Below, in pieces: positions 15,243 to 22,962 of a stretch of DNA of 25,338 nt. The DNA lies in the NCBI GenBank assembly GCA_947372225.1, contig CANBSV010000031.1, positions 1 to 25,338 of the forward strand, written 5' to 3'. Position 1 is the stretch's first letter. Every line of letters starts with the position of its first letter. The notes under the pieces were generated by a model, which was not told the origin of the DNA, made no database searches, and saw only the letters and a list, made by a program, of their open reading frames with translations. Source of the stretch: Burkholderiales bacterium (lineage in GTDB: Bacteria > Pseudomonadota > Gammaproteobacteria > Burkholderiales > Burkholderiaceae_C). Made by a program: the position numbers and the translations under genes.

Positions 15243-15917
15243 TCAGGGCGCAGGTACCGGCAGCGGTTTGGCCGGTGGCTTTTTCGCATCGCGCTCGGCG
15301 TTCTTTTGCAAGACGCTCTGACGCCTCGCTTCGGCCTGTCGCACTCGCAGCGTCTGATACCCCTCGCCGCCGGGTTGCGCCTTCTCGACCTTGCGGCTGA
15401 CGGGCCTGTCAATGACGGCACTCGCAGATGACCCCGAGAGCACGGCGGGCTCCGCCGGCACCGTGGGCTCGCTGGAGGCCTCTGGGGGCATCAGCGAACG
15501 AATCTTGGGACGCACCGTCGAACTTGGCAATGCATCAGCTGCGCCAAATGATGCTGTTCCTGAAGCAGCGCCCGATTCATTTTGGGCCTCTGTTTTGGCG
15601 CGGATGCGCTCGTTACGGTCGGCTGCGCGCTGCTTGCGCTGCTTGTCATCGAGCATGAGCAACTCCTTGCGCAGCGGATCGACGACGGCCCGGTGTTCCT
15701 TGCGGACTTCCAGCAGACAGTCGTTCACCGCAAAGCGCTGCCGGCACTCCGCCTGCTTGTCCGTGAGCACGGCTTCCGCCTCGGCCCTCGCCCGGCTGAT
15801 GCGCGCGCGATCGGCAGCATCCGACGACGCCAGGGCGACGCTCGGAACCCACAAGGCACCGGCGGCCCATATCGAGGTCAGCAACGCCACCCAACGTTCG
15901 CGAACGTGCAGCTTCAT
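15243..15917 (-). CDS. Exported coiled-coil protein of unknown function
   Basis: The family is not one I can name. The 224-residue product starts with a Sec-type signal peptide (MKLHVRERWVALLTSIWAAGALWVPSVALA, cleavage likely after ALA at 28-30), so the mature protein should be periplasmic. A highly charged helical stretch, probably a coiled coil, spans about residues 34-110 and is rich in Arg, Ala, Glu and Lys. It holds two cysteines, C58 and C67 (AECRQRFAVNDC), spaced for a possible disulfide. The second half is low-complexity Ala/Ser/Pro, and the end is Lys/Pro-rich (KKPPAKPLPVPAP). The start overlaps the zapE stop as ATGA, which suggests coupled translation. I recall similar unnamed genes next to zapE in other Burkholderiales, but this was not checked. 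Confidence 0.8.
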   Translation of the reverse strand: MKLHVRERWVALLTSIWAAGALWVPSVALASSDAADRARISRARAEAEAVLTDKQAECRQRFAVNDCLLEVRKEHRAVVDPLRKELLMLDDKQRKQRAADRNERIRAKTEAQNESGAASGTASFGAADALPSSTVRPKIRSLMPPEASSEPTVPAEPAVLSGSSASAVIDRPVSRKVEKAQPGGEGYQTLRVRQAEARRQSVLQKNAERDAKKPPAKPLPVPAP

Positions 15918-17011
15918 GTGATCGTCGTCTCCACATCGCGACGCGCCAGCGCCAGAAACTCGGCCGATCTCATTTCATGCAATCGAGACACGGTGCGCGG
16001 AAACTCATGGGCCAAGGGACCTTCAGTGTAAAGAGCCTCCGCCTCAACCTCGGCAGACAGGATCAGCTTGACGCGGCGGTCGTACATCACATCCACCAGC
16101 CAGGTGAAGCGCCTCGCCTCGGATGCCAGGCGCGGTGACATCTGCGGCACGCCCGACACCAGCACCGTGTGAAACCGCGCCGCCAATTCGAGGTAATCGT
16201 TTTGCGAACGGGGGCCACCGCACAGCTCGCGAAAGTCGAACCACACCACACCGCCAGCGCGCCGGCGTGCATTGAGCACGCGGTGCTCAATGTGCAACGC
16301 AGGACTCTCGTCCTTCGTCTCGGCCAGCCGATCGAAGGCTGCGGCCATGGCGGCATCCGCCTGCTCACCGAGAGGCGATTGGTACATCTCGACTTCTTCG
16401 AGCGTGCGCTGCCGGTAATCGATGCCCTGATCGACGTTGATCACCTGCAAATGGTCCTTGAGCAACTCGATGGCGGGCAGGATGCGCTCACGATGCAGCC
16501 CGTTCGGGTACAGGTCATCAGGGCGAAAGTTGGACGTGGTCACGACGCTCACCCGGTGCGCGAACAGCGACTCGAGCAAGCGGTACAGGATCATCGCGTC
16601 GGTGATGTCAGCGACGTGAAACTCGTCGAAACAGATCAGCCTAAACCTCCGCGACATGCGCTCGCCCAGCACCTTCAGCGGATCCACCGTGCCGTGCAGA
16701 TCGGCAAGCTCGCGGTGCACTTCGCGCATGAACTCGTGGAAGTGCAGCCGCGTCTTGCGCTCGAGCGGTACCGAATGGAAAAAGCAGTCCATCAGAAAGC
16801 TCTTGCCGCGCCCCACCCCGCCATACATGTACACACCGCGCGGGACCTCGGGGCGCACCAGCAGCCGGGTGATGGCATTGCGGCGGCGCGACTTGTAGGC
16901 AACCCACTCGTTTTCGCACCGCTCCAGCGCATCGATGGCTGCCATTTGAGCCGCATCGGCCACGTAGCCGCGCTCGGCCAAGGTACGCAGGTACAACTCG
17001 CGAACAGGCAT
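15914..17011 (-). CDS. zapE: ZapE (YhcM), cell division AAA-type ATPase
   Basis: ZapE is a Z-ring-associated ATPase that acts late in constriction; the family (AFG1-like) is shared with a mitochondrial ATPase. The 365-residue product from ATG 17009-17011 (MPVRELYLRTLAERGY) has Walker A GGVGRGKS (64-71), Walker B LICFDEF (125-131), the family-typical HVADITDAMILYRLLESLF, and a sensor-like VTTSNFRPDDLYPNGL (157-171). The C-terminal arginine-rich part includes DYRQRTLEEVEMYQSPLG. An in-frame TTG start 51 bp upstream exists but is less likely. The gene lies 85 bp after lpdA and overlaps the downstream secreted-protein gene by 4 bp, so it may be read from the 2-oxoglutarate dehydrogenase transcript. 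No promoter was recognised in the 85-bp gap. Confidence 0.94.
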   Translation of the reverse strand: MPVRELYLRTLAERGYVADAAQMAAIDALERCENEWVAYKSRRRNAITRLLVRPEVPRGVYMYGGVGRGKSFLMDCFFHSVPLERKTRLHFHEFMREVHRELADLHGTVDPLKVLGERMSRRFRLICFDEFHVADITDAMILYRLLESLFAHRVSVVTTSNFRPDDLYPNGLHRERILPAIELLKDHLQVINVDQGIDYRQRTLEEVEMYQSPLGEQADAAMAAAFDRLAETKDESPALHIEHRVLNARRRAGGVVWFDFRELCGGPRSQNDYLELAARFHTVLVSGVPQMSPRLASEARRFTWLVDVMYDRRVKLILSAEVEAEALYTEGPLAHEFPRTVSRLHEMRSAEFLALARRDVETTIT

Positions 17012-17096
17012 GGGCGTCAGTAGGAAAGGAAAACGGGCGACATCAGCCGCCCGGTTTGACAAGGTGCTGGCAACCGGCCGACGGTCGCCACTTCGG

Positions 17097-18524
17097 TCAG
17101 AAGTTCAGCGTGCGCTTGTCGACTGCCAGCGCGGCTTCCTTGGTCGACTCGCTCAACGAAGGGTGCGCGTGGCAGATGCGGGCGATGTCTTCGGCGCTCG
17201 CCCTGAACTCCATCGCCACGACCGCCTCAGCGATCAGTTCTGACGCGAAGGGTCCGACGATGTGCACGCCGAGGATCTCGTCCGTGGTGGCGTCAGCCAG
17301 CATCTTGACCATGCCGGTGGTGTCACCCATCGCACGCGCACGGCCATTGGCCATGAACGGGAAGGTGCCCGCCTTGTACTCGCGGCCTTCGGCCTTGAGC
17401 TGCTGCTCGGTCTGACCGACCCAAGCGATCTCGGGCGAGGTGTAGATCACCCACGGCACGGTGTTGAAGTTGACGTGCGGATGCTGACCGGCAATGCGCT
17501 CAGCCACGGCCACGCCCTCTTCCTCGGCCTTGTGCGCGAGCATCGGGCCGCGCACCACATCGCCCACGGCCCACACATTGGGCAGGTTGGTGTGGCAGTG
17601 GTCGTCCACCGTGATCGCACCGCGCTCGTCGAGCTTCAGACCCACCGCCTCGGCGTTCAGGCCGATGGTGTTGGGCACGCGTCCGATGGACACGATGAGC
17701 TTGTCGACTTCGAGCTTGACCGCATCGCCGTTGGCATTGGCGTAGGTCACCGTCACGGCCGATTTGCCTGAGGTGACCTTGTCGATCTTCACGCCGAGCT
17801 CGATCTTCAGGCCCTGCTTGACGAACGCCTTGTGCGCCTCCTTGGCGATTTGCTGGTCGACTGCGCCCAGGAAGGTCGGCAGGCCCTCAAGCACCGTGAC
17901 CTCGGCGCCCAGACGACGCCAGACCGAACCCATCTCGAGTCCTATGACACCTGAGCCGATCACGCCGAGGCGCTTGGGCACCGCACCGATGCGCAGCGCT
18001 CCGTCGTTCGACAAGATCTTCTGTTCATCGAACGGAGCACCCGGCAACGACCGTGCGTTTGACCCGGTCGCGATGATGATGTGCTTGCCTGTGATCGACT
18101 CGTTGGCCGCACCGGCAACCGCGATCTCGTATCCGCCATCAGCAGACTTCACGAACGAGCCACGACCGTGGAAGAACGTCACCTTGTTCTTCTTGAACAG
18201 GTACAGGATGCCGTCGTTGTTTTGCTTGACCACGGTGTCCTTGCGGCTGAGCATCTTCGCCACATCGATGCTCAGGTTGTCCAGGCCGATGCCGTGATCG
18301 GCGAAGGCGTGACCCGCATGCTCGAAGTGCTCGCTCGATTGCAGCAGCGCCTTTGACGGAATGCACCCGACGTTGGTGCAGGTGCCTCCCGGAGCCGGTC
18401 CGCCCTTGTCGTTTTTCCACTCGTCGATGCACGCCGTGCTGAACCCCAGCTGCGCCGCGCGGATGGCGGCCACATAGCCGCCAGGCCCGCCACCGATGAC
18501 CACCACATCAAATTGCTGGCTCAT
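17097..18524 (-). CDS. lpdA: Dihydrolipoyl dehydrogenase (E3 of the 2-oxoglutarate dehydrogenase complex)
   Basis: E3 reoxidises dihydrolipoamide on E2 and passes the electrons through FAD to NAD+. The 475-residue length is typical. Motifs are the FAD-binding GGGPGGYVAA (11-20), the redox-active disulfide GGTCTNVGCIPSK (C49 and C54), the NAD-binding region GSGVIGLEMGSVW (about 190-202), the second FAD motif with VWAVGDV (about 320-326), and the C-terminal catalytic dyad in HAHPSLSE (about H454 and E459). It follows odhB by 11 bp with a good ribosome site, AGGAAA, that overlaps the odhB stop codon, so E2 and E3 should be co-translated. Its place in this operon suggests a dedicated E3, though the same protein could also serve pyruvate dehydrogenase if no other lpd exists. 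Confidence 0.97.
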   Translation of the reverse strand: MSQQFDVVVIGGGPGGYVAAIRAAQLGFSTACIDEWKNDKGGPAPGGTCTNVGCIPSKALLQSSEHFEHAGHAFADHGIGLDNLSIDVAKMLSRKDTVVKQNNDGILYLFKKNKVTFFHGRGSFVKSADGGYEIAVAGAANESITGKHIIIATGSNARSLPGAPFDEQKILSNDGALRIGAVPKRLGVIGSGVIGLEMGSVWRRLGAEVTVLEGLPTFLGAVDQQIAKEAHKAFVKQGLKIELGVKIDKVTSGKSAVTVTYANANGDAVKLEVDKLIVSIGRVPNTIGLNAEAVGLKLDERGAITVDDHCHTNLPNVWAVGDVVRGPMLAHKAEEEGVAVAERIAGQHPHVNFNTVPWVIYTSPEIAWVGQTEQQLKAEGREYKAGTFPFMANGRARAMGDTTGMVKMLADATTDEILGVHIVGPFASELIAEAVVAMEFRASAEDIARICHAHPSLSESTKEAALAVDKRTLNF

Positions 18525-18535
18525 GAACAGTTTCC

Positions 18536-19798
18536 TCAGATGTCGAACAACAGGCGCGATGGGTCTTCCAGCGCTTCTTTCATGGTGACCAGGCCCAGCA
18601 CGGCTTCACGGCCGTCGATGATGCGGTGGTCGTACGACATCGCGAGGTAGTTCATCGGACGGATCACGATCTGCCCGTTCTCGACCACAGCGCGTTCCTT
18701 GGTGGCGTGCACGCCCAGGATGGCCGACTGCGGCGGGTTGATGATCGGCGTGGACAGCATCGAGCCGAAGGTGCCGCCATTGCTGATCGAGAAGGTGCCA
18801 CCGGTGAGGTCGTCGAGCGACAGCTTGCCTTCGCCTGCCTTCTTGCCGAACTCGGCGATCTTCTTTTCGATGTCGGCGAAGCTCATCTGGTCTGCATTGC
18901 GCAAGATGGGCACCACCAGACCGCGTGGCGAACCCACGGCGATACCGATGTCGAAGTAGCCGTGGTAGACGATGTCATTGCCGTCGACGCTGGCGTTGAT
19001 CACGGGGTACTTCTTGAGCGCGGCGACTGCTGCCTTCACGAAGAAGCTCATGAAGCCCAGCTTCACGCCGTGTTCCTTCTCGAACTTTTCCTGGAAGCGC
19101 TTGCGCATTTCCATCAACGGGGCCATGTTGACTTCGTTGAATGTCGTCAGGATGGCGTTGGTCGCCTGCGATTGCAGCAACCGCTCTGCCACGCGGGCAC
19201 GCAGGCGCGACATCGGCACGCGCTGCTCCGGGCGATCACCCAAATTGATGGTGGTCGGCGCGGCGACCGACGGCAGGGGTTTTGCCACCGCTGCAGCCAC
19301 AGGCACTGAAACCGATGCAGTCGCTGGCGCAGACGCTGCCGCCAAGGCACCGGTGACATCGCCCTTGAGCACACGCCCGTCCTTGCCGGTACCAGCCACC
19401 GATCCGGCAGCCAGGTTGTTGTCCGCCATCAATTTAGCGGCTGCCGGCATGGCCACACCCGCAGCGGCTGGAGCGGATGCCGGCGCTGCGGCGGGCGCCG
19501 CAGGGGCACTGGCGGCAGGAGCAGGAGCGGCAGTGGCGGCCCCGGCCGACGCGCTGGCGGCCGTGTCGATGAGCGCGATCACCTCTTCGGCGACACAGCT
19601 GTCCCCGTTGTTCTTGACATATTTGGAGAGCACCCCAGCTGCTGGGGCCGGCACTTCGAGCACGACCTTGTCGGTTTCGATTTCAACGAGGATCTCGTCC
19701 ACTTGGACGGCCTCGCCGGGTTTCTTCTTCCACACCAACAGGGTGGCTTCCGCGACCGATTCGGACAACTGCGGGACTTTGACTTCAACGATGGACAT
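18536..19798 (-). CDS. odhB: Dihydrolipoyllysine-residue succinyltransferase (E2 of the 2-oxoglutarate dehydrogenase complex)
   Basis: E2 is the core of the complex. Its swinging lipoyl arm takes the succinyl group from E1 and gives it to CoA. The 420-residue protein has one N-terminal lipoyl domain (1-75) with the lipoylated Lys44 in EIETDKVVLEVPA. A flexible Ala/Pro linker (about 80-115) follows, then the E3/E1-binding peripheral domain (about 118-152, with PAAAKLMADNNL and GKDGRVLKGDV), a second Ala/Val/Pro linker, and the acetyltransferase-type catalytic domain (about 190-420) ending in MSYDHRIIDGREA with catalytic His391 and Asp395. A single lipoyl domain and the operon context point to the succinyltransferase rather than AceF. 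The start is ATG at 19796-19798, 60 bp after the sucA stop, with a perfect hairpin in that gap. Confidence 0.96.
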   Translation of the reverse strand: MSIVEVKVPQLSESVAEATLLVWKKKPGEAVQVDEILVEIETDKVVLEVPAPAAGVLSKYVKNNGDSCVAEEVIALIDTAASASAGAATAAPAPAASAPAAPAAAPASAPAAAGVAMPAAAKLMADNNLAAGSVAGTGKDGRVLKGDVTGALAAASAPATASVSVPVAAAVAKPLPSVAAPTTINLGDRPEQRVPMSRLRARVAERLLQSQATNAILTTFNEVNMAPLMEMRKRFQEKFEKEHGVKLGFMSFFVKAAVAALKKYPVINASVDGNDIVYHGYFDIGIAVGSPRGLVVPILRNADQMSFADIEKKIAEFGKKAGEGKLSLDDLTGGTFSISNGGTFGSMLSTPIINPPQSAILGVHATKERAVVENGQIVIRPMNYLAMSYDHRIIDGREAVLGLVTMKEALEDPSRLLFDI

Positions 19799-19825
19799 GG
19801 TGTTCTTTCTTGTCGTTCGAGCGAG

Positions 19826-19850
19826 CGCCAGACCGTCTCACGGCCTGGCG
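19826..19850 (-). other. Perfect 11-bp hairpin between sucA and odhB
   Basis: In the 60-bp gap between the sucA stop and the odhB start, the minus strand reads an 11-bp stem (arms 19840-19850 and 19826-19836, one G-U pair) closed by the three-base loop GAG. No T-run follows, so it is unlikely to be a simple terminator. It could shield the 3' end of the sucA message from exonucleases or set the E1:E2 ratio. The structure is seen in the sequence; the function is inferred. Confidence 0.6.
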
Positions 19851-19858
19851 ATGGCGGA

Positions 19859-22717
19859 TCACTTGGAGAGGACGAATCCCTTGAGCTTGCCGAAGGCTTG
19901 GTCAAGCAAAGACTTCAGCTGTTCCTGGTGCAGGTGCGAATAGCCCACTGCCGGCGAGGCCGAGGCGGGCCGTCCGGCGTAGCCAAGCTTTTGCCCTTCG
20001 ATCATGTTTTCGTGGATGTAGTGCTGCACGAAGAACCAGGCACCTTGGTTTTGCGGCTCGTCCTGACACCACACGATCTCGGTGACATTGGGGAACTTCT
20101 TCAGCTCGGCCGCAAAGGCGCGGTGCGGGAAGGGGTACAGCTGCTCGACCAGCACGATGGCGGTGTCGTTGTGCTTCTTGGCCTCGCGACGCTTCATCAG
20201 GTCGTAGGCGACTTTGCCGGAGCACGCCACCACACGCTTGACGTTGGCCGGATCGATATCCGCGTTGTGCGATCCAATCACCGTGCGGAATTCGCCCCGG
20301 GTGAATTCGCTCAGAGGCGATGCTGCATCCTTGGCTCGCAGCAAAGACTTGGGCGTAAGGATCACCAGCGGCTTGCGGAACGGACGCACCATCTGCCGAC
20401 GCAGCAGGTGGAAGATCTGGCTGGCCGAGGTCGGCTGCACGATCTGCATGTTGTTGTCGGCCGCGAGTTGCATGAAACGCTCAAGCCGTGCTGACGAGTG
20501 CTCGGGGCCCTGGCCTTCGTAACCGTGAGGCAGCATCAGTGTCAGACCATTGGAGCGACCCCACTTGACTTCACCCGAAGCGATGAACTGGTCAATCACG
20601 ACTTGCGCGCCGTTGGCGAAGTCGCCGAATTGCGCTTCCCAGATCACCAGCGTGTTCGGCTCGGCCGAGGCGTAGCCGTACTCGAATCCGAGCACCGCTT
20701 CTTCGGACAGCAGCGAGTCGATCACGACGTAGGGAGCCTGACCGTCCGCCACGTGCTGCAGCGGGGTGTAGGTGCCCTCGTCCCACTTCTCGCGGTTCTG
20801 GTCGTGCAATACCGAGTGGCGGTGCGTGAAGGTGCCGCGACCGCAGTCCTCGCCAGACAGGCGAACCGCATAGCCACTGGCCACCAGGGAGGCAAACGCG
20901 AGGTGCTCGCCCATGCCCCAATCGACATTGATCTCGCCACGTCCCATGGCCGCACGATCGGCCAGTACTTTCTCGACCAGCGAGTGAGGCTTGAAGCCCT
21001 TGGGCACCGTGGTGATGCGCTCGGCCAGGCGCTTGACCTCAGACAGGGGGAGAGCGGTGTCGGCGGCATCGGTCCACTTCTTGCCGAGAAAGGGCGCCCA
21101 GTCAACTGCGAACTTGCTCTTGTAGTTGGTCAGCACCGGGCTGTAGGCGTGCTTGCCTTCATCCATTGCGGCGCGGAACGCCTTGACCAGACCATCCGGT
21201 CCATCGGCAGGCAAGACGGCCTGCGCTACCAATTTGTCGCCGTACAGCTTGCGCGTTCCCGGATGCTGAGCGATGGTCTTGTACATCAGCGGCTGCGTGA
21301 GCGCCGGGGTGTCCTGCTCGTTGTGGCCGAGCTTGCGGAAACACACAATGTCGACCACCACGTCCTTGGAGAACTCCTGGCGATAGTCGAGTGCGAATTG
21401 CGTGGCGAGCACGACCGCTTCTGGGTCGTCTCCGTTCACGTGCAGCACCGGTGCTTCAATCATCTTCACGACGTCGGAGCAGTACAGAGTCGAGCGCGTG
21501 TCGCGCGGATCGCTGGTCGTGAAGCCGATCTGGTTGTTGATGACCACGTGCACCGTACCGCCAGTGAAGTAGCCGCGCGTTTGCGCCAGCGCCAGCGTTT
21601 CCATCACGACGCCCTGGCCGGCAAAGGCCGCGTCACCGTGCACTAGGATCGGCAGCACCGAATGACCCGAAGCGTCGCCGCGGCGGTCCAGCCGCGCCTT
21701 GACCGAGCCTTCGACCACTGGATTGACGATCTCGAGGTGCGACGGGTTGAACGCCAAGCTCAGGTGAACCGGACCGCCAGGGGTGGTGACATCGCTGGAG
21801 AAGCCCTGGTGGTACTTCACGTCGCCGGATGGGAGATTCTCGGGCGCGGTGTGGTCGAACTCGGAGAACAACTCAGCAGGGGCCTTGCAAAGGGTATTGA
21901 CCAGCACGTTCAAACGGCCACGGTGGGCCATGCCGATCACGATTTCCTGCACGCCGGACTGACCGGCGCGCTGCACCAGTTCATCCATCGAGGCGATGAA
22001 ACTCTCGCCGCCTTCGAGCGAGAAGCGCTTCTGGCCCACATATTTGGTGTGCAAGTAGCGCTCAAGGCCCTCGGCCGCCGTCAGTTGCTCGAGGATGTGC
22101 TTCTTCTGGTCTGCCGTGAAGTTCGGCTTGGAGCGGATCGACTCGAGCCGCATCTGCCACCAGCGCTTTTCAGCCGGATCGGTGATGTGCATGTACTCGG
22201 CGCCGATCGAGCCGCAGTAGGTTTCACGCAACGCCTGCAGGATCTGCCGCAGCGTCAAGTGCTCTGCGGTCGAGAAATAGGTGTTGGTGGCGCTGAACGA
22301 GATGTCCATGTCGGACTCGGTCAGGTCATAGAACGCCGGCTCAAGTTCGGGAATCTTGGGACGCTCCTGGCGCTTGAGCGGATCGAGATCGGCCCAGCGA
22401 GAACCAAGGAACCGGTAGGCCGCAATCAGCGACTGCACATGGACTTGCTTGCGGGCCACGGCCAGATCGGCGCTGCTGGCTTTGGAGCCGAAGGCGTTGG
22501 CCTTGGCGCGCTGGGCGAACGATTCGACGACCGGCGCATGCGCCACGTCGCGTTCGTTGGAACCATCGACCGCCGGCAGATGCTGCAGCGCGTCGAAATA
22601 GGACCGCCAGTTTTCAGGGACGGAGCCCGGATTGTCGAGATATGCCTCGTACATCTCTTCGACGTATGGCGCATTGCCACCGAACAGATGCGAGTTCGCT
22701 CTGTATTCCTGCATCAT
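19859..22717 (-). CDS. sucA: 2-oxoglutarate dehydrogenase E1 component
   Basis: E1 is the thiamine-diphosphate enzyme that decarboxylates 2-oxoglutarate in the TCA cycle and passes the succinyl group to lipoyl-E2. The 952-residue length is normal. The N-terminal peripheral-binding segment LFGGNAPYVEEMYEAYLDNP (11-30) is canonical. GMAHRGRLNVLVNTL (about 262-276), GDAAFAGQGVVMETL (about 361-375) and NNQIGFTTSDPRDTRST (about 394-410) are the ThDP and substrate signatures. The C-terminal transketolase-like half carries LPHGYEGQGPEHSSARLERF and an SVGYSHLH-like end (AVGYSHLHQEQL). I chose the tandem ATG at 22715-22717, preceded at the proper distance by GAGGTGA (22723-22729). A GTG 69 bp upstream would place the leader hairpins inside the gene. 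First gene of the sucA–odhB–lpdA operon. Confidence 0.97.
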   Translation of the reverse strand: MMQEYRANSHLFGGNAPYVEEMYEAYLDNPGSVPENWRSYFDALQHLPAVDGSNERDVAHAPVVESFAQRAKANAFGSKASSADLAVARKQVHVQSLIAAYRFLGSRWADLDPLKRQERPKIPELEPAFYDLTESDMDISFSATNTYFSTAEHLTLRQILQALRETYCGSIGAEYMHITDPAEKRWWQMRLESIRSKPNFTADQKKHILEQLTAAEGLERYLHTKYVGQKRFSLEGGESFIASMDELVQRAGQSGVQEIVIGMAHRGRLNVLVNTLCKAPAELFSEFDHTAPENLPSGDVKYHQGFSSDVTTPGGPVHLSLAFNPSHLEIVNPVVEGSVKARLDRRGDASGHSVLPILVHGDAAFAGQGVVMETLALAQTRGYFTGGTVHVVINNQIGFTTSDPRDTRSTLYCSDVVKMIEAPVLHVNGDDPEAVVLATQFALDYRQEFSKDVVVDIVCFRKLGHNEQDTPALTQPLMYKTIAQHPGTRKLYGDKLVAQAVLPADGPDGLVKAFRAAMDEGKHAYSPVLTNYKSKFAVDWAPFLGKKWTDAADTALPLSEVKRLAERITTVPKGFKPHSLVEKVLADRAAMGRGEINVDWGMGEHLAFASLVASGYAVRLSGEDCGRGTFTHRHSVLHDQNREKWDEGTYTPLQHVADGQAPYVVIDSLLSEEAVLGFEYGYASAEPNTLVIWEAQFGDFANGAQVVIDQFIASGEVKWGRSNGLTLMLPHGYEGQGPEHSSARLERFMQLAADNNMQIVQPTSASQIFHLLRRQMVRPFRKPLVILTPKSLLRAKDAASPLSEFTRGEFRTVIGSHNADIDPANVKRVVACSGKVAYDLMKRREAKKHNDTAIVLVEQLYPFPHRAFAAELKKFPNVTEIVWCQDEPQNQGAWFFVQHYIHENMIEGQKLGYAGRPASASPAVGYSHLHQEQLKSLLDQAFGKLKGFVLSK

Positions 22718-22804
22718 TTCGCTCACCTCATGCGCCGGTTTCCAGCGCGATAGTGGGTTAAAAAACCTTCCGCGTCCCGGCTTCACCGGTGTGCGGACTA
22801 GCGA
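22718..22804 (-). promoter_or_regulatory. Candidate sucA RNA motif in the sucA 5' leader, covering the ribosome-binding site
   Basis: The leader just before sucA folds into three stacked elements on the minus strand. Hairpin 1 (22769-22797) has TCCGC/GCGGA arms, a symmetric internal loop, then CCGG/CCGG arms with loop TGAAG. Hairpin 2 has GGTT/AACC arms around TTTT (about 22756-22767). Hairpin 3 (22732-22748) has 7-bp arms with loop AAA. The ribosome site GAGGTGA follows at once, and the next bases AGCGA (22719-22723) can pair with TCGCT at 22800-22804, which would close the whole domain and mask the start region. A cis-regulatory sucA RNA motif is known from Burkholderiales at exactly this place and overlapping the Shine-Dalgarno sequence. 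I infer this is a member from gene, order and layout, not from a covariance search. Its ligand is unknown. Confidence 0.65.
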
Positions 22805-22892
22805 CCCGCCTGAGTAAAAAACCCCAGGGGACGGGAAGGACCTGTTGAGTCAACCCGAGAACTCTACCACCCGACCTGCGAGCAGACATCGG

Positions 22893-22922
22893 AAATTAGC
22901 CGGCGTTGCGGCCGGTTATCAA
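22893..22922 (-). promoter_or_regulatory. Weak candidate promoter of the sucA operon
   Basis: On the minus strand TTGATA (22917-22922) lies 18 bp before TAATTT (22893-22898). A start near 22886 would give a leader of about 170 nt, long enough to hold the hairpin domain before sucA. The -10 match is poor. In the remainder of the 22718-22962 gap I see a perfect 11-bp palindrome, GTTGAGTCAAC (22844-22854), and two A6 tracts within repeats of TAAAAAACC (22759-22767 and 22815-22823). Confidence 0.2.
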
Positions 22923-22962
22923 CCGGTCAGCGAGCCGCAAGAATCGCGTAGAACAACCTGCC

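Noticed and set aside
20498..22753. Two long plus-strand open frames (382 and 363 residues) opposite sucA
   Set aside because: Both mirror the codons of a conserved E1 gene, and their translations are His/Arg/Val-rich without motifs. Typical antisense shadows in GC-rich DNA.
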